Source of the DNA: Rhizobium herbae | Lineage (GTDB): Bacteria > Pseudomonadota > Alphaproteobacteria > Rhizobiales > Rhizobiaceae | Reading direction: 5' to 3' | Length of the DNA stretch: 64,000 nt | NCBI RefSeq assembly: GCF_017873135.1 | Contig: NZ_JAGGJV010000001.1 | Coordinates: 310,001 to 374,000, forward strand | Part shown: piece after piece, positions 1 through 10,552 of the stretch | Numbering within the stretch: the first letter of the stretch is position 1 | Layout: every line of letters begins with the position of its first letter | The notes under the pieces: generated by a model | Seen by the model: the letters and a program-made list of their open reading frames with translations, nothing else | Told to the model about the DNA's origin: nothing | The model's database searches: none | Made by a program: the position numbers and the translations under genes

Positions 1-1
1 C

Positions 2-418
2 CATGTTGCCCGCATCAAGGAATTGTGCGCCGAGGGCGCCTATGACGGCGTCGTGTTTCACCGCGTCATCGACGATTTCATGGCGCAAACCGGCGACGTG
101 CAGTTCGGCAAGACAGGCGGCAAGGACTTCAACCCGGCCCGCGCCGGCATGGGCGGCTCTTCCAAGCCGGACCTGAAAGCTGAATTCTCCAATGTGAGCC
201 ATGTGCGCGGCACGTGCTCCATGGCCCGCAGCCAGATGCCGAACTCGGCCAATTCGCAGTTCTTCATCTGCTTCACCGACAGCCCATGGCTGAACAAGCA
301 GTATTCCGTCTGGGGCCAGGTCATCGAAGGCATGGACAATATCGACAAGATCAAGAAGGGCGAGCCCGTCAAGGATCCCGACAGCATCGTGTCGATGAAA
401 CTTGCTGCCAACGCCTAA
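2..418 (+). CDS. Peptidyl-prolyl cis-trans isomerase, cyclophilin type (5' end outside window)
   Basis: This is the C-terminal part of a cyclophilin, which catalyses cis-trans isomerisation of X-Pro bonds during protein folding. The reading frame is open from the left edge, so the start lies outside the window. Cyclophilin hallmarks are visible: FHRVI near the start, then a Q-T-G-D stretch, [10 protein letters not shown] (the cyclosporin/peptide-binding core) and W-G-Q-V-I-E-G-M near the end. No signal peptide can be judged because the N-terminus is missing. It is followed by a hairpin and then queA, the order seen in rhizobial chromosomes. Confidence 0.93.
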   Translation, partial: HVARIKELCAEGAYDGVVFHRVIDDFMAQTGDVQFGKTGGKDFNPARAGMGGSSKPDLKAEFSNVSHVRGTCSMARSQMPNSANSQFFICFTDSPWLNKQYSVWGQVIEGMDNIDKIKKGEPVKDPDSIVSMKLAANA

Positions 419-433
419 TTCAGGCTATTGCCA

Positions 434-480
434 AAACCCGTCCCGCTGCCTCAAAGGGCGCCGGGGCGGGTTTGCCGTTT
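434..480 (+). terminator. Hairpin, probable terminator after the cyclophilin gene
   Basis: AAACCCGTCCCG (434-445) can pair with CGGGGCGGGTTT (462-473) with one G-U wobble. It lies between the cyclophilin stop and the queA start. The run of T after it is weak, so termination may be partial. Confidence 0.5.
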
Positions 481-495
481 AAAGAAGATTTCTTG

Positions 496-1581
496 ATGCG
501 CGTCGATCTGTTCGATTTCGATCTCCCCGAAGACAATATTGCGCTAAGGCCCGTCAGCCCGCGCGACAGCGCGCGTCTGCTCGTCGTCCAGCCGCACGAA
601 AGCGAGCCGCTGTCGGATCATGGCGTCATGGACCTGCCGTCGTTCCTGCGTCCCGGCGATGCTCTGGTCTTCAACGATACCAAGGTCATTCCCGCCCAGC
701 TTGAAGGCTTGCGCAGACGCGGCGAAGACGTTGTGACCGAAGTGTCGCTGACTTTGCACATGCGTACCGCGCCGGATCGCTGGAAGGCGTTTGCACGCCC
801 GGCCAAGCGCTTGAAGCCCGGCGACCGCATCGCATTCGGCCACGGCTCGAATACCTGTCTGCTTGGCTCTCTCGATGCGACGGTCGAGGAGAAGGGCGAG
901 GCGGGCGAGGTGACCCTGCGCTTCGATCTCTCCGGCCCTGCGCTGGACGAGGCGATCCTTGCCGTCGGCCATATCCCGCTGCCGCCTTATATCGCTTCCA
1001 AACGACCGGAGGACGAGAAGGATCGCACCGACTACCAGACGGTTTACGCCCGCGAACAGGGGGCTGTAGCGGCACCTACCGCAGGCTTGCATTTCACGGA
1101 CCGGCTTTTCTCCGCATTGGATGCACTCGGCGTCGAACGCCATTTTGTTACTCTGCATGTCGGGGCCGGTACGTTCCTGCCGATGAAGGTTGATGATACC
1201 GACGATCATGTCATGCATCAGGAAATCGGCCATGTCAGCGCCGAGGTGGCGGAACGGTTGAACGCCGTGAGGGCGAGGGGCGGGCGCATCGTCTGCGTCG
1301 GCACGACGTCGCTGCGGTTGATCGAGAGCGCTGCTGAGGAAAACGGCGATATCCGTCCCTGGTCCGGCCCGACCGGCATCTTCATCACGCCGGGTTATCG
1401 CTTCCGCGCCGTCGACATGCTGATGACCAATTTCCACCTGCCGAAGTCGACGCTGTTCATGCTCGTCTCGGCCTTCAGCGGTATGGAGACGATGCGGCGC
1501 GCCTACGTGCATGCGATCGAAACCGGCTACCGCTTCTATTCCTACGGCGATTCCAGCCTGCTTTTCCGGGACAATCCATGA
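496..1581 (+). CDS. queA: S-adenosylmethionine:tRNA ribosyltransferase-isomerase QueA
   Basis: QueA moves the ribosyl part of AdoMet onto 7-aminomethyl-7-deazaguanine in tRNA to form epoxyqueuosine. The ATG at 496 gives 361 residues, the usual length for the family; the frame is open further upstream but that stretch overlaps the cyclophilin gene and does not resemble QueA. The N-terminus ([19 protein letters not shown]) and the blocks [20 protein letters not shown] and [10 protein letters not shown] are typical. It overlaps tgt by ATGA, so the two queuosine genes are translationally coupled. Confidence 0.96.
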   Translation: MRVDLFDFDLPEDNIALRPVSPRDSARLLVVQPHESEPLSDHGVMDLPSFLRPGDALVFNDTKVIPAQLEGLRRRGEDVVTEVSLTLHMRTAPDRWKAFARPAKRLKPGDRIAFGHGSNTCLLGSLDATVEEKGEAGEVTLRFDLSGPALDEAILAVGHIPLPPYIASKRPEDEKDRTDYQTVYAREQGAVAAPTAGLHFTDRLFSALDALGVERHFVTLHVGAGTFLPMKVDDTDDHVMHQEIGHVSAEVAERLNAVRARGGRIVCVGTTSLRLIESAAEENGDIRPWSGPTGIFITPGYRFRAVDMLMTNFHLPKSTLFMLVSAFSGMETMRRAYVHAIETGYRFYSYGDSSLLFRDNP

Positions 1582-2708
1582 CCGAGACATTCCAGTTCAA
1601 CATTCAGGCAACCGACGGCAAGGCCCGTCGGGGCACGGTATCGATGCCGCGCGGAGAGATCCGCACGCCGGCCTTCATGCCGGTCGGAACCGTCGGCACG
1701 GTCAAGGCGATGTATCTCGACCAGGTGCGCGATCTCGGCGCCGACATCATCCTCGGCAACACCTATCACTTGATGCTACGTCCCGGTCCGGAGCGCGTCG
1801 CACGTCTGGGTGGCCTGCACGAACTGATCCGCTGGCCCTATCCGATCCTAACCGACAGCGGCGGCTTTCAGGTCATGTCGCTGGCCGGCCTGCGCAAGCT
1901 CGATGAGAAGGGCGTGACCTTCAAGAGCCATGTCGACGGCGCGCTGCATCACATGTCGCCGGAGCGCTCCATCGAAATCCAGGGTATGCTCGATAGCGAT
2001 ATCCAGATGCAGCTCGACGAATGTGTGAGACTTCCGGCAGAAGCCACTGATATTGAACGCGCAATGGAAATGTCACTGCGCTGGGCCGATCGCTGCAAGA
2101 CGGCTTTCGGCGATCAGCCGGGCAAGGCCATGTTCGGCATCGTCCAGGGTGGCGACGTTTCGGCGCTGCGTGTCCGTTCCGCCCAGGCATTGTCGTCGCT
2201 TGATCTCAAGGGCTATGCGATCGGCGGTCTTGCTGTCGGCGAGCCGCAGGCGGTGATGCTCGATATGCTCGACATCACATGCCCGGAATTGCCCGCTGAA
2301 AAACCGCGCTACCTGATGGGCGTCGGCACGCCCGACGATATCCTCAAGTCCGTGGCGCGGGGTATCGACATGTTCGATTGCGTCATGCCGACCCGCGCCG
2401 GCCGCCACGGTCTGGCCTTCACCCGCCGCGGCCGCGTCAACCTGCGCAACGCCCGTCATGCCGAGGATACGCGCCCGCTGGATGACCAGTCGTCATGCCC
2501 GGCGGCCCGCGATTACTCGCGCGCCTATCTGCACCACCTCGTCCGCGCGGATGAGAGCCTCGGCGGCATGCTGCTGACCTGGAACAATCTGGCCTACTAC
2601 CAGGACCTGATGGCCGGCATCCGCAAGGCGATCGAGGAGGGCCGCTACGCTGCCTTCATGGAAGAGACCCAGGAGATGTGGCGGCAGGGTGACCTTGCGC
2701 CGCTGTGA
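1578..2708 (+). CDS. tgt: tRNA-guanine transglycosylase Tgt
   Basis: Tgt exchanges the wobble guanine of GUN anticodons for preQ1. The 376-residue length fits bacterial Tgt. The catalytic region is intact: T-D-S-G-G-F-Q around D93 and the nucleophile D267 in DCVMPTR. The C-terminal zinc site is odd. Aligned from memory with E. coli Tgt (ligands C302, C304, C307, H333), the positions here read S305, C307, A310 and N336, so only one ligand remains. It overlaps queA by 4 bp. Confidence 0.95.
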   Translation: MTETFQFNIQATDGKARRGTVSMPRGEIRTPAFMPVGTVGTVKAMYLDQVRDLGADIILGNTYHLMLRPGPERVARLGGLHELIRWPYPILTDSGGFQVMSLAGLRKLDEKGVTFKSHVDGALHHMSPERSIEIQGMLDSDIQMQLDECVRLPAEATDIERAMEMSLRWADRCKTAFGDQPGKAMFGIVQGGDVSALRVRSAQALSSLDLKGYAIGGLAVGEPQAVMLDMLDITCPELPAEKPRYLMGVGTPDDILKSVARGIDMFDCVMPTRAGRHGLAFTRRGRVNLRNARHAEDTRPLDDQSSCPAARDYSRAYLHHLVRADESLGGMLLTWNNLAYYQDLMAGIRKAIEEGRYAAFMEETQEMWRQGDLAPL

Positions 2709-2720
2709 GCGGGGTTCCGA

Positions 2721-3143
2721 TCAGATTTCAGGGCCGGGGGCCTGCTGCAGCATCTGCACGCCGTTGATCTTGTAGGTGCCGTCCGGCTGCTTCACCAGAA
2801 AATACAGCGCTGTCCAGTCCTTGCCGTCCGGACCGGAGATCAGAACTTCCTGCACCACCGTACCACCGTCGATCTTGCTGCGCCCGAAAGCGAAATTGCC
2901 GGGGCGGTAGACCGGCGTGTAGCCGCGTTTGACCATGTCGAAGAAGATGCTCTTGTCGGGAAACTTGCCCTTGATCTGCGGCGAGGCAAAGGAATAGGCG
3001 GTTTCTGCATCGTCGTTGAGAAACGCCTCGATCTGGTTCTGGATGATCGATTGCGCCGTATCCACCGGTTCCGCTGCAAAAGCCAACGGTGCGGAAAGCG
3101 ACAGGGCCATGATGTATGCGCAGGCTCTAGGCATTCGTATCAT
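2721..3143 (-). CDS. DUF4864 family exported protein
   Basis: A 140-residue protein with an N-terminal signal peptide (hydrophobic stretch ending LAFAAEP), so probably periplasmic. The rest matches what I recall of DUF4864: an NTF2-like small alpha+beta domain with IIQNQIEAFLNDD, Y-S-F-A-S-P and a C-terminal K-I-N-G-V. The function is unknown. It converges on tgt with a 12-bp gap and is preceded by an unusually AT-rich stretch (3144-3340) that probably holds its promoter. Confidence 0.75.
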   Translation of the reverse strand: MIRMPRACAYIMALSLSAPLAFAAEPVDTAQSIIQNQIEAFLNDDAETAYSFASPQIKGKFPDKSIFFDMVKRGYTPVYRPGNFAFGRSKIDGGTVVQEVLISGPDGKDWTALYFLVKQPDGTYKINGVQMLQQAPGPEI

Positions 3144-3340
3144 TGGCTCGGTCTCCTATCCTGTCACACGAATGAACATCGTACGCTGATCCACGGCACG
3201 CGGTTTCTCAGCGGCATCTGCGGTTCCCAATGAAATTTTATAATTAGTGTATTATTACAATATGTTGTGGTAGTATATTAAACCTGAAAATACACGGTAA
3301 ACTGTTCGTGATATCTAATTCACCGATGATTTCGTCCGCA
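3144..3340. other. AT-rich intergenic region
   Basis: About 200 bp, strikingly AT-rich at 3230-3320 against a GC-rich background. It lies upstream of the leftward DUF4864 gene and downstream of the leftward oxidoreductase gene. No tRNA or clear hairpin was seen. It is presumably promoter DNA for the DUF4864 gene. Confidence 0.4.
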
Positions 3341-4627
3341 TTAGATGCCCAGCCGGTCCTTCATTCTGCCCCAGAGCACGGCGGAGTGCACGCCGACAGG
3401 CCAAAACGCATGAAAGCGCATCGGTTTGATGCCGGTGACGGGCAGGTCGATCCGGGCGGATTGTCCGCCCACCAGACGTTCGGCCAGCTGCTTGCCCATG
3501 GTTGTCGCCAGCGCTACGCCGCGGCCGTTGCAGCCCAGATAAATCAGCGCGTCTTCGCTCGGCTCATGTAGATGCGGCAGGTGGTCCGGTGTGATTGCAA
3601 GCTGACCGTTCCAGGCGTGCGTCCAGCGGGTTCCCTTCAGTGCGGGCCATAGGACTTCGGCGTAACGCTTGAGATAGCCGAGCGAACCACTGTTGCCTTG
3701 CAGCGAACGCTGCGGCCCACGCCCGCCCATCAGCAGCCGGTTCTGCTGGTCGAGGCGATAGTAGACGGTGATATGGCCGCTTTCGTAAAGCACCGGACGA
3801 TGCGGCAGGATGCCGGCCGCCAGATCGTCGGGCAGGGGCTCGGTCGCGACGATGGAGCTAAAAACGGGAACCAGAGACTGCCTCAAGTGAGGCCACAGCC
3901 CATCCGCATAGGCATTTGTAACAACAAGCAATTTATCCGCATTGACCGTCGCTTTCTCCGTGCGCAGAAGCCACTTTCCCGACTGCTTTCGGGCGGAAAG
4001 AACACGGCTGTTACCATGGATTCCCGCACCGGCTTTCTGCGCCGCCACGGCAAGGCCCCGTGCATAGTTCAGCGGATGCAGATCGCCGCCGCGCGGATCA
4101 AGCAGCGCTGCGGGATAGCGGCCGGTGCCCGTTGCGGTCTTCGTGCCATCTGCGTCGAGGAACCGTGTCGGCATGCCATTTACGGCGCATTGGGCGGCGG
4201 TGGTTTGCAACGCCTTGACGGTGAGTGCGTTCGTCGCCGCGCGCAGCGTGCCATTCTGCCGTGCATCGCAATCGATGCCAAGACGGCGAATGAGATCGAA
4301 GGTGAAATCCGGCGTTCCCCAGGCCATCGCAATCATGCGCCGGCCAAGATCGTCTCCAAACCGCGCAAGCAGTTCATCGGGATTGAACTTGAGCCCGGGA
4401 TTGACCTGACCGCCATTGCGGCCCGACGCTCCCCATCCGGGTTCGTTGGCCTCGAGCACGCAGACATCGACGCCCATTTCGGCGAGGTGTAGCGCGGCGG
4501 AGAGTCCTGCGAAACCGGCGCCGACAATCGCCACCGATACCGTTCGGTCGACATCAAGCGGTGGCGTCGGCGGTGCGGCAAGCCCGGTGTCGGCATAAAG
4601 GCTCGTGGGCAAGGGGGCTGCGGACAT
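3341..4627 (-). CDS. FAD-dependent amine/amino-acid oxidoreductase (DAO family)
   Basis: A 428-residue flavoprotein with an N-terminal Rossmann dinucleotide motif (GAGFAGLSAALHL, about residues 37-49) followed by an acidic residue in V-L-E-A-N. ASGRNGGQV at about 67-75 is typical of the PuuB/OrdL branch, which oxidises polyamines, sarcosine or similar amines. The C-terminus has G-C-N-G-R-G-V-A, the usual second flavin-contacting block. The substrate cannot be told from the sequence. It stands alone, convergent with nothing and divergent from purC. Confidence 0.85.
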   Translation of the reverse strand: MSAAPLPTSLYADTGLAAPPTPPLDVDRTVSVAIVGAGFAGLSAALHLAEMGVDVCVLEANEPGWGASGRNGGQVNPGLKFNPDELLARFGDDLGRRMIAMAWGTPDFTFDLIRRLGIDCDARQNGTLRAATNALTVKALQTTAAQCAVNGMPTRFLDADGTKTATGTGRYPAALLDPRGGDLHPLNYARGLAVAAQKAGAGIHGNSRVLSARKQSGKWLLRTEKATVNADKLLVVTNAYADGLWPHLRQSLVPVFSSIVATEPLPDDLAAGILPHRPVLYESGHITVYYRLDQQNRLLMGGRGPQRSLQGNSGSLGYLKRYAEVLWPALKGTRWTHAWNGQLAITPDHLPHLHEPSEDALIYLGCNGRGVALATTMGKQLAERLVGGQSARIDLPVTGIKPMRFHAFWPVGVHSAVLWGRMKDRLGI

Positions 4628-4901
4628 GCTCTGCCTTCATCAGGGTCAAAACATCATTCTGCATGGCAGGTGTTGCTTGAGAAGGAAAAACAGCAATCCG
4701 GCCGACGAAATCCGTTGGCAAGTCGCACTTCATCCTTGAACCCACCCAGCTACACGGTTTGATCACATAAGATAGATTATGGAACTAACGGTGGGATGGA
4801 AACCACCTAATCGTGGTGTTGTCCGCTCCAAGGCTTGACCTTCGATATCTCCCGGGCTTAAGCCGATGCCAGTTTAAACAGTCAGCGGAAGACCGGACCC
4901 G

Positions 4902-5855
4902 ATGAGCGAATTGCGTATTCTTTCAGACGCTTTCATTCCCGAATTGCCGGGACGCTACAACGGCAAGGTTCGCGAGAACTACGATCTGCCGGATGGCAAC
5001 CGGATCATCATCGCCACGGACCGGCTGAGCGCATTCGACATCATCCTGACCGCGATCCCGTTCAAGGGCCAGGTGCTGACGCAGACGGCCCGCTACTGGT
5101 TCGAGGAAACCGCCGACATCTGCCCGAATCATGTCGTTTCCTATCCCGACCCCAATGTCGTTATCGGAACGCGTCTCGACATCCTGCCGGTAGAGATCGT
5201 CGTGCGCGGCTATCTGGCCGGCACCACCAGCACGTCGATCCTGACCAAATATAGGAATGGCGAGCGCGCGATGTACGGCATACGGCTGCCTGATGGCATG
5301 AAGGACAACGAGAAGCTTCCCCAGCCGATCATCACGCCGACCAGCAAGGCGTTCGACGGCGGCCATGACGAGCCGCTGTCCGCCGATGAAATTCTGGCGC
5401 AGAAACTCCTGACGCCTGAACAATGGGAAACCGTGTCCCGATATGCGCTGGCGCTGTTTGCGCGCGGCCAGCAGCGCGCCGCCGAACGCGGCCTCATTCT
5501 CGTCGATACCAAATACGAGTTCGGCACGGACAAGGACGGCCGCATCGTTCTCGCCGACGAAATCCACACGCCCGACAGCAGCCGCTACTGGATTGCCGAG
5601 AGCTACGAACAGAGTTTTATCTCCGGCGAGCGGCCGAAAAGCTTCGACAAGGATTTCGTCCGTGCCTGGGTGACCGAACGCTGCGATCCCTACAAGGACC
5701 CGATACCGGAGATTCCGGCCGAACTCGTCGATCAGACGTCCAAGGTCTATATCGAGGCCTACGAGACGATCACCGGCCAGCGCTTCGTCGCCGATCTTTC
5801 CGGTGCCACCGTTCTCGATCGCATCCGGGGCAATCTCCAGCCCTATTTCAGCTGA
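4902..5855 (+). CDS. purC: Phosphoribosylaminoimidazole-succinocarboxamide synthase (SAICAR synthetase)
   Basis: It ligates aspartate to CAIR in purine synthesis. At 317 residues it is the long form of the enzyme, like yeast Ade1, rather than the ~250-residue form. Characteristic blocks: [36 protein letters not shown] and [12 protein letters not shown]. It stands alone with its own ~270 bp upstream region. Its 3' end overlaps the convergent MBL hydrolase gene by 8 bp. Confidence 0.94.
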   Translation: MSELRILSDAFIPELPGRYNGKVRENYDLPDGNRIIIATDRLSAFDIILTAIPFKGQVLTQTARYWFEETADICPNHVVSYPDPNVVIGTRLDILPVEIVVRGYLAGTTSTSILTKYRNGERAMYGIRLPDGMKDNEKLPQPIITPTSKAFDGGHDEPLSADEILAQKLLTPEQWETVSRYALALFARGQQRAAERGLILVDTKYEFGTDKDGRIVLADEIHTPDSSRYWIAESYEQSFISGERPKSFDKDFVRAWVTERCDPYKDPIPEIPAELVDQTSKVYIEAYETITGQRFVADLSGATVLDRIRGNLQPYFS

Positions 5856-6684
5856 TATCGGCTGCCTCGTCGCTCAACTCGAATTCCAGCCGCATCCCGT
5901 CATAGGCCGGCTCGATATGGTCCGGCGTTTCGCGCATCACCGTCTCGTAGTCGAGCGGCACATGCATATGCGTCAGCACGGCGCGCTTCGGTGCGAAACG
6001 CGCGATCCAGCCGAGCGATTGCTCCATTGAGAGATGGCTCGGATGGAACTTGTATTGCAGCGTGTCGATCACCAGCATGTCCAGATCCGCCAGCTTGGCG
6101 ACGGTGTCGTCCGGAAAATCGCTGACATCGCTGCAATAGGCAAAATTGCCGATGCGAAAACCCATCGACATGATGCTGCCGTGGTGCTGGAGCAGCGGCT
6201 GGAACGCGATCGTGCCGCCGGCGCCGATGATTGCGATCGGGGCAAGCGACGGATCGATGATCCTGGGCTCGACGATCGGCGGATAGCCGCTGCCCGCCGG
6301 CGTTTCCATGCAGTAGCGAAAACCTTCCCGGATGCGTTGCATCGTCAGGGCGTCGGCCCAGATCGGCGTGCGTTTTCCGCTGTAATGGACGTATCCGCGC
6401 AGATCGTCGATGCCGTGAATATGATCGGCATGCGGATGCGAATAGAACACGGCGTCGATATTCCGGACGTTCGCGGCGATCATCTGCTCGCGAAAATCGG
6501 GTCCCGTATCGATGACGACGGTGGTCGTGCCGCCATCCGGAGCGATCTGCTCGATCAGCAGTGCGGCGCGGCTGCGGCGGTTTTTCGGATTGCTTGGGTC
6601 GCAGGCGCCCCAATCGCCGTTGATGCGCGGCACGCCCGGAGACGAGCCGCAGCCGAGAATGGTGAAGACCCGCCTCACCGCCAT
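5848..6684 (-). CDS. MBL-fold metallo-hydrolase (PhnP-like)
   Basis: A 278-residue metallo-beta-lactamase-fold hydrolase. The metal motif H-P-H-A-D-H is followed by [10 protein letters not shown]; later histidines in LLQHHGS and L-T-H-M-H complete the site. The N-terminal [18 protein letters not shown] is typical of the PhnP/RNase Z-like group acting on phosphodiesters. The frame is open further upstream but overlaps tatD; the ATG at 6684 sits one base after the tatD stop, so the two are probably coupled. In rhizobia this gene commonly follows tatD and metG. Confidence 0.88.
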   Translation of the reverse strand: MAVRRVFTILGCGSSPGVPRINGDWGACDPSNPKNRRSRAALLIEQIAPDGGTTTVVIDTGPDFREQMIAANVRNIDAVFYSHPHADHIHGIDDLRGYVHYSGKRTPIWADALTMQRIREGFRYCMETPAGSGYPPIVEPRIIDPSLAPIAIIGAGGTIAFQPLLQHHGSIMSMGFRIGNFAYCSDVSDFPDDTVAKLADLDMLVIDTLQYKFHPSHLSMEQSLGWIARFAPKRAVLTHMHVPLDYETVMRETPDHIEPAYDGMRLEFELSDEAADIS

Positions 6685-6685
6685 C

Positions 6686-7465
6686 TCAGAGCCTCGGCAT
6701 CTTGGAAAAGACGCGGAAAGCATTGTCCGTGGTGATCGCGGCAATCTCGTCCGTCGAAACCCCGATCGTCTCGGCCAGAACCTGCGCCGTGTAGGCGACA
6801 TAGGCGGGCTCGTTGCGTTTTCCCCGGAACGGCTTTGGCGCCAGGTACGGCGCATCCGTCTCGACGATCATCCGGTCGTGCGGAACGGTCCTGGCGATCT
6901 CGCGCAGTTCCTCCGATTTCGGGAAGGTCAGGATGCCGGAAAAGGAAACGTAGCCGCCGAGCGCGACGCCGACCTTGGCAAGGTCCGGGCCTGACGAGAA
7001 ACAATGGAGAAGGAAAGGGAAGGCCCCCTTCCCTGTTTCCTCGGTCAGGATATCGGCCATATCCTCGTCGGCCGAACGGCTATGGATCACCAGCGGCAAC
7101 TGTGTTTCGCGAGCCGCAGCGATATGGCGGCGCAGCCCGATCGCCTGCGCGTCGCGCGGCGCGTTGTCGTAGAAATAATCGAGCCCGGCCTCACCGATCG
7201 CAACCACCTTCGGATGCACCGACAGGCGCACCAGATCTGCTGTCTCGATATCCAGTTCCTCGTCGGCATTGTGCGGATGTGTGCCGACCGAGCAGAAGAC
7301 GTTGGCGTAGGTTTCAGCAATGGCCAGGATCGTGTCGAACTTCTTCACGCGCGTCGAGATGGTGATCATCTGGCCGACGCCGGCAGCACGGGCGCGCTCA
7401 ACGATCGCGTCGCGCTCGGTCTCGAAGTCCGGAAAATCCAGATGGCAATGGGTGTCGATCAGCAT
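6686..7465 (-). CDS. tatD: TatD family metal-dependent hydrolase/deoxyribonuclease
   Basis: A TIM-barrel metallohydrolase of the TatD family (259 residues), whose members have 3'-5' exonuclease activity. Metal ligands are visible in D-T-H-C-H near the start, G-E-A-G-L-D-Y, V-I-H-S-R, L-L-H-C-F and E-T-D-A-P-Y-L. I chose the ATG at 7465 because the protein then begins MLIDTHCHLD like the family; a TTG at 7480 overlapping the metG stop is possible. It sits in a metG-tatD-MBL operon. Confidence 0.93.
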   Translation of the reverse strand: MLIDTHCHLDFPDFETERDAIVERARAAGVGQMITISTRVKKFDTILAIAETYANVFCSVGTHPHNADEELDIETADLVRLSVHPKVVAIGEAGLDYFYDNAPRDAQAIGLRRHIAAARETQLPLVIHSRSADEDMADILTEETGKGAFPFLLHCFSSGPDLAKVGVALGGYVSFSGILTFPKSEELREIARTVPHDRMIVETDAPYLAPKPFRGKRNEPAYVAYTAQVLAETIGVSTDEIAAITTDNAFRVFSKMPRL

Positions 7466-7476
7466 CTCGTCGTCCC

Positions 7477-9027
7477 TCAAGCTTCCGGCGCGACGTAGCG
7501 CGGGAAAACCGGCTTCGGCGCTTCCAGCGCCGTTCCAGCCACGAGACGTCCCGCCTCCCCGAGCGAGGCGAAATCACGCTTGTCTGCCGGAACGGCCACG
7601 AGATCGAGCAGCTTGCCAGCCGATTCCGGCATGAAGGGCTGCAGGAGGATGGCGATCTGGCGAACGACATCGGCGGTTACATAGAGCACGGTCGCCATGC
7701 GGGCCGGATCGGTCTTCTTCAGCGCCCACGGCGCCTGGCCGGCGAAATAACGGTCCGCTTCCGACACGACAGCGATGATCGCAGTCAGCGCCCGATGGAT
7801 CATCAGCGCGTTCATGTCGTCGCACGTCGAGGCATGCAGCGCATCGGCAGCCGCCAGCATTGCCTTGTCCTCATCGGTCAAAGGGCCGCATTCGGGGATC
7901 TGTCCGTCGCAGTTCTTGACGATCATCGACAGCGAGCGGCTGGCGAGGTTGCCGATGCCGTTGGCGAGATCGGAGTTGATGCGCGTCGCAATGCCCTCCT
8001 CACTATAGCTGCCGTCCTGGCCGAAGGAGACTTCGCGCAGGAAGAAATAGCGGATCGGATCGAGACCGAAATGCGCGACCAGATTGAAGGGATCGACGAC
8101 GTTGCCGAGCGACTTCGACATCTTCTCGCCCTTGTTGAGCAGGAAGCCGTGGGCAAACACCTTCTTCGGCAAAGGCAGGCCGGCCGACATCAGGAAGGCG
8201 GGCCAATAGACCGCGTGGAAGCGGATGATGTCCTTGCCGATCATGTGGATATCCGCCGGCCAGAATTTCGCGCGCGGGCCATTCGGATCGGTGAGATAGC
8301 CGGTCGCGGTGATGTAGTTGGTCAGCGCATCCACCCAGACATACATGACATGGCCGGGATCGTTGGGAACCGGGATGCCCCAGTCAAACGTCGTGCGCGA
8401 CATGGAGAGGTCCTTGAGGCCGGATTTGACGAAGGAAATCACCTCGTTGCGGCGCTCGGCCGGACCGATGAAGTCCGGATTGTCCTCGTAATGCTTCAAG
8501 AGCTTGTCCTGATAGGCCGACAGCTTGAAGAAGTAGCTCGCTTCCTCCACCCATTCGACCGGCGACCCTTGAGGCCCGTAGCGCACGCCATCGGCGCGCA
8601 GTTCGGTCTCGCCTTCCTGGTAGTAGGCCTCGTCGCGCACGGAGTACCAGCCGGAATAGCTGTCCTTGTAGAGGTCGCCCGCCTCGCCCATGCGGTTCCA
8701 GATGACCTTGACCGCTTCGTGATGGCGCGCTTCCGTCGTGCGGATGAAGTCGTCGTTGGACGCATTGAGCAGAACGGCCATCTTCTGGAATTCGGCCGAG
8801 TTGCGGTCGGCCAGCTCCTGCGGAGAAATGCCCTCCTTGCGCGCGGTCTGCTGCATCTTCTGGCCGTGTTCGTCGGTCCCCGTCAGAAACAGGACCTCGC
8901 GCCCCTCCAGCCGCTGGTAGCGCGCCATCGCATCGGTCGCAATCAGCTCGTAGGCGTGGCCGATATGCGGCTTGCCGTTCGGATAGGAGATCGCGGTGGT
9001 GATGTAGAATGGAGACTTCTCGGTCAT
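7477..9027 (-). CDS. metG: Methionyl-tRNA synthetase
   Basis: It charges tRNA-Met. The ATG at 9027 gives 516 residues starting [18 protein letters not shown], with the class I signature HIGH close to the N-terminus and KMSKS about two-thirds along. The zinc-knuckle cysteines of the E. coli type enzyme are absent, and there is no C-terminal tRNA-binding appendix; I believe this is the usual short alphaproteobacterial form. The frame is open upstream but that stretch is not MetRS-like. It is the first gene of a leftward metG-tatD-MBL operon. Confidence 0.96.
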   Translation of the reverse strand: MTEKSPFYITTAISYPNGKPHIGHAYELIATDAMARYQRLEGREVLFLTGTDEHGQKMQQTARKEGISPQELADRNSAEFQKMAVLLNASNDDFIRTTEARHHEAVKVIWNRMGEAGDLYKDSYSGWYSVRDEAYYQEGETELRADGVRYGPQGSPVEWVEEASYFFKLSAYQDKLLKHYEDNPDFIGPAERRNEVISFVKSGLKDLSMSRTTFDWGIPVPNDPGHVMYVWVDALTNYITATGYLTDPNGPRAKFWPADIHMIGKDIIRFHAVYWPAFLMSAGLPLPKKVFAHGFLLNKGEKMSKSLGNVVDPFNLVAHFGLDPIRYFFLREVSFGQDGSYSEEGIATRINSDLANGIGNLASRSLSMIVKNCDGQIPECGPLTDEDKAMLAAADALHASTCDDMNALMIHRALTAIIAVVSEADRYFAGQAPWALKKTDPARMATVLYVTADVVRQIAILLQPFMPESAGKLLDLVAVPADKRDFASLGEAGRLVAGTALEAPKPVFPRYVAPEA

Positions 9028-9219
9028 GATCGGGTTTCGGCCTGTGTCTGATCTTTGATGTCTGGCTATTAGCGCATCCGCTGGCGGGATGAAACAGTGC
9101 ACCCTCAGAAAAGCTACCCGCTGCCGCGGCATTCCAAGGTGTCGGGGCGTTAAGAAGGCGGCTTGACAATTCCTGCGCGCGCCATGAACATTCAGTGAAC
9201 AAAATGGAGGTTCCCTGTG

Positions 9220-9537
9220 ATGCTGAAACAGCTCGGCGAGACATTCTCGCGTGCATCGGCAGCCTATGCCGAAATGCACCGGATCGAACGCGACCGGGAT
9301 TGGTTCATCCTCAAGATGCAGGAGGAGCTGGGCGAACTCACCCAGGTCTGGAACAAGCTAACCGGCCGCGGCCGTCTGAAAGGCCAATCGGAGGCGGAAC
9401 TGCATCGCGCCCTTGCCGACGAAACGGCCGATCTGCTCGGCCATGTCCTGCTCTTCGCTGAGGAAAACAATATCGATCTGGCGGCTGCGGTCGAGCGCAA
9501 ATGGAAATTCAGGCCATCGTGCGGGACGCCGCCCTGA
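9220..9537 (+). CDS. MazG-like nucleotide pyrophosphohydrolase
   Basis: A 105-residue all-alpha NTP-PPase-like protein. The metal-binding pattern is complete: E-E-x-x-E in QEELGELTQ, then E-x-x-D in DETADLLGH. Such enzymes hydrolyse NTPs or phosphoribosyl-ATP to monophosphates. The ATG at 9220 has GGAGG 9 bases upstream; a GTG immediately before it is the alternative. It is divergent from metG and its 3' end overlaps the convergent holB by 29 bp. Confidence 0.8.
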   Translation: MLKQLGETFSRASAAYAEMHRIERDRDWFILKMQEELGELTQVWNKLTGRGRLKGQSEAELHRALADETADLLGHVLLFAEENNIDLAAAVERKWKFRPSCGTPP

Positions 9538-10552
9538 GATCGTCGAGAACAGTCAGAACCGTTTGCTTTCGATCGAGATTGTAACCCTGTGCCACGGAAA
9601 TACGCTCGGTCACGCTGCTCGAAAGCCTCGCAAACCTGTCGGCCCGGTCGATATCGCCGTCGCGCGCGGCTTTGCGGGCCTCGCCCATCACATGGCCCGT
9701 AACAAGCGCCACGAAGAAATCGAAGATGGTTTCGCTGTCTTTCGCGGCCAGGACCTCGGCAAGCTTGTGCATATCCTTGCGGATCGCCGGCTCCTGTCCG
9801 GCCAGAATCGTCTCGAAGGCGCTCATTATGTCGAGGCCGCCGTAGTTGATCAGCTTCAATGCTTCCGAGACGCTGCCATCCGCCGCAGCCAGCACCTTCT
9901 GCGCATTGGGGCCGGAGAGATCCAAGCCGAGATTGCGCATGGCATCACGCAGCGCGTCCGGTGCCAGCGGCTTCAATTGCAGCGGCAGGCAGCGCGAGCG
10001 GATGGTCGGCAAGAGCTTGCCTGGCGCATGGGTCAAGACCAGGAACAGCGAACGCTTCGGCGGTTCCTCGAGGATTTTCAGGATCGCGTTAGCGGCGTTG
10101 CGATTGAGATCGTCGGCCGGGTCGACGATGACGATCCGCCAGTTGCCGGTCCCGGATGTCTGCGAGAAGAATTTGCCCGCCCGGCGCACCTCGTCGACGG
10201 TAATCGCGCTTTTGACCTTGCCGGTCTTTTCATCGACCGGCCGCGTCAGGTGCAGCAGGTTGTGGGATGCGCCCGACGCGATCTGCCGGCTGACGATCGA
10301 ATTCGGATCGGGATCGGCGAGCGCTTCCGGCGCGAGCATGGGATCGGGATGGGTCAGCACGTGATTGGCAAAGCGGAAGGCGAGCGTCGCCTTGCCGATC
10401 CCTTCCGGTCCTTCGATGAGGATGGCGTGATGCCCCTTCCCCGACCGGTAGCTCTGCGCCAGAAAATGCTCGGCCTCGGCATGGCCGAAGAGCCGCATGT
10501 TTTCGGCCGGCGAGACGGCGCCGTCCAGAACGTCGAACCTGTCGCTGCTCAT
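9509..10552 (-). CDS. holB: DNA polymerase III subunit delta'
   Basis: A clamp-loader subunit (347 residues). AAA+ features: the Walker A-like G-P-E-G-I-G-K-A near residue 47, the Walker B-region [17 protein letters not shown] and the sensor R-S-R-C. The zinc-binding cysteine module of E. coli delta' is absent. The start overlaps the stop of tmk by ATGA (10549-10552), forming a tmk-holB pair that is widely conserved. Confidence 0.93.
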   Translation of the reverse strand: MSSDRFDVLDGAVSPAENMRLFGHAEAEHFLAQSYRSGKGHHAILIEGPEGIGKATLAFRFANHVLTHPDPMLAPEALADPDPNSIVSRQIASGASHNLLHLTRPVDEKTGKVKSAITVDEVRRAGKFFSQTSGTGNWRIVIVDPADDLNRNAANAILKILEEPPKRSLFLVLTHAPGKLLPTIRSRCLPLQLKPLAPDALRDAMRNLGLDLSGPNAQKVLAAADGSVSEALKLINYGGLDIMSAFETILAGQEPAIRKDMHKLAEVLAAKDSETIFDFFVALVTGHVMGEARKAARDGDIDRADRFARLSSSVTERISVAQGYNLDRKQTVLTVLDDLRAASRTMA

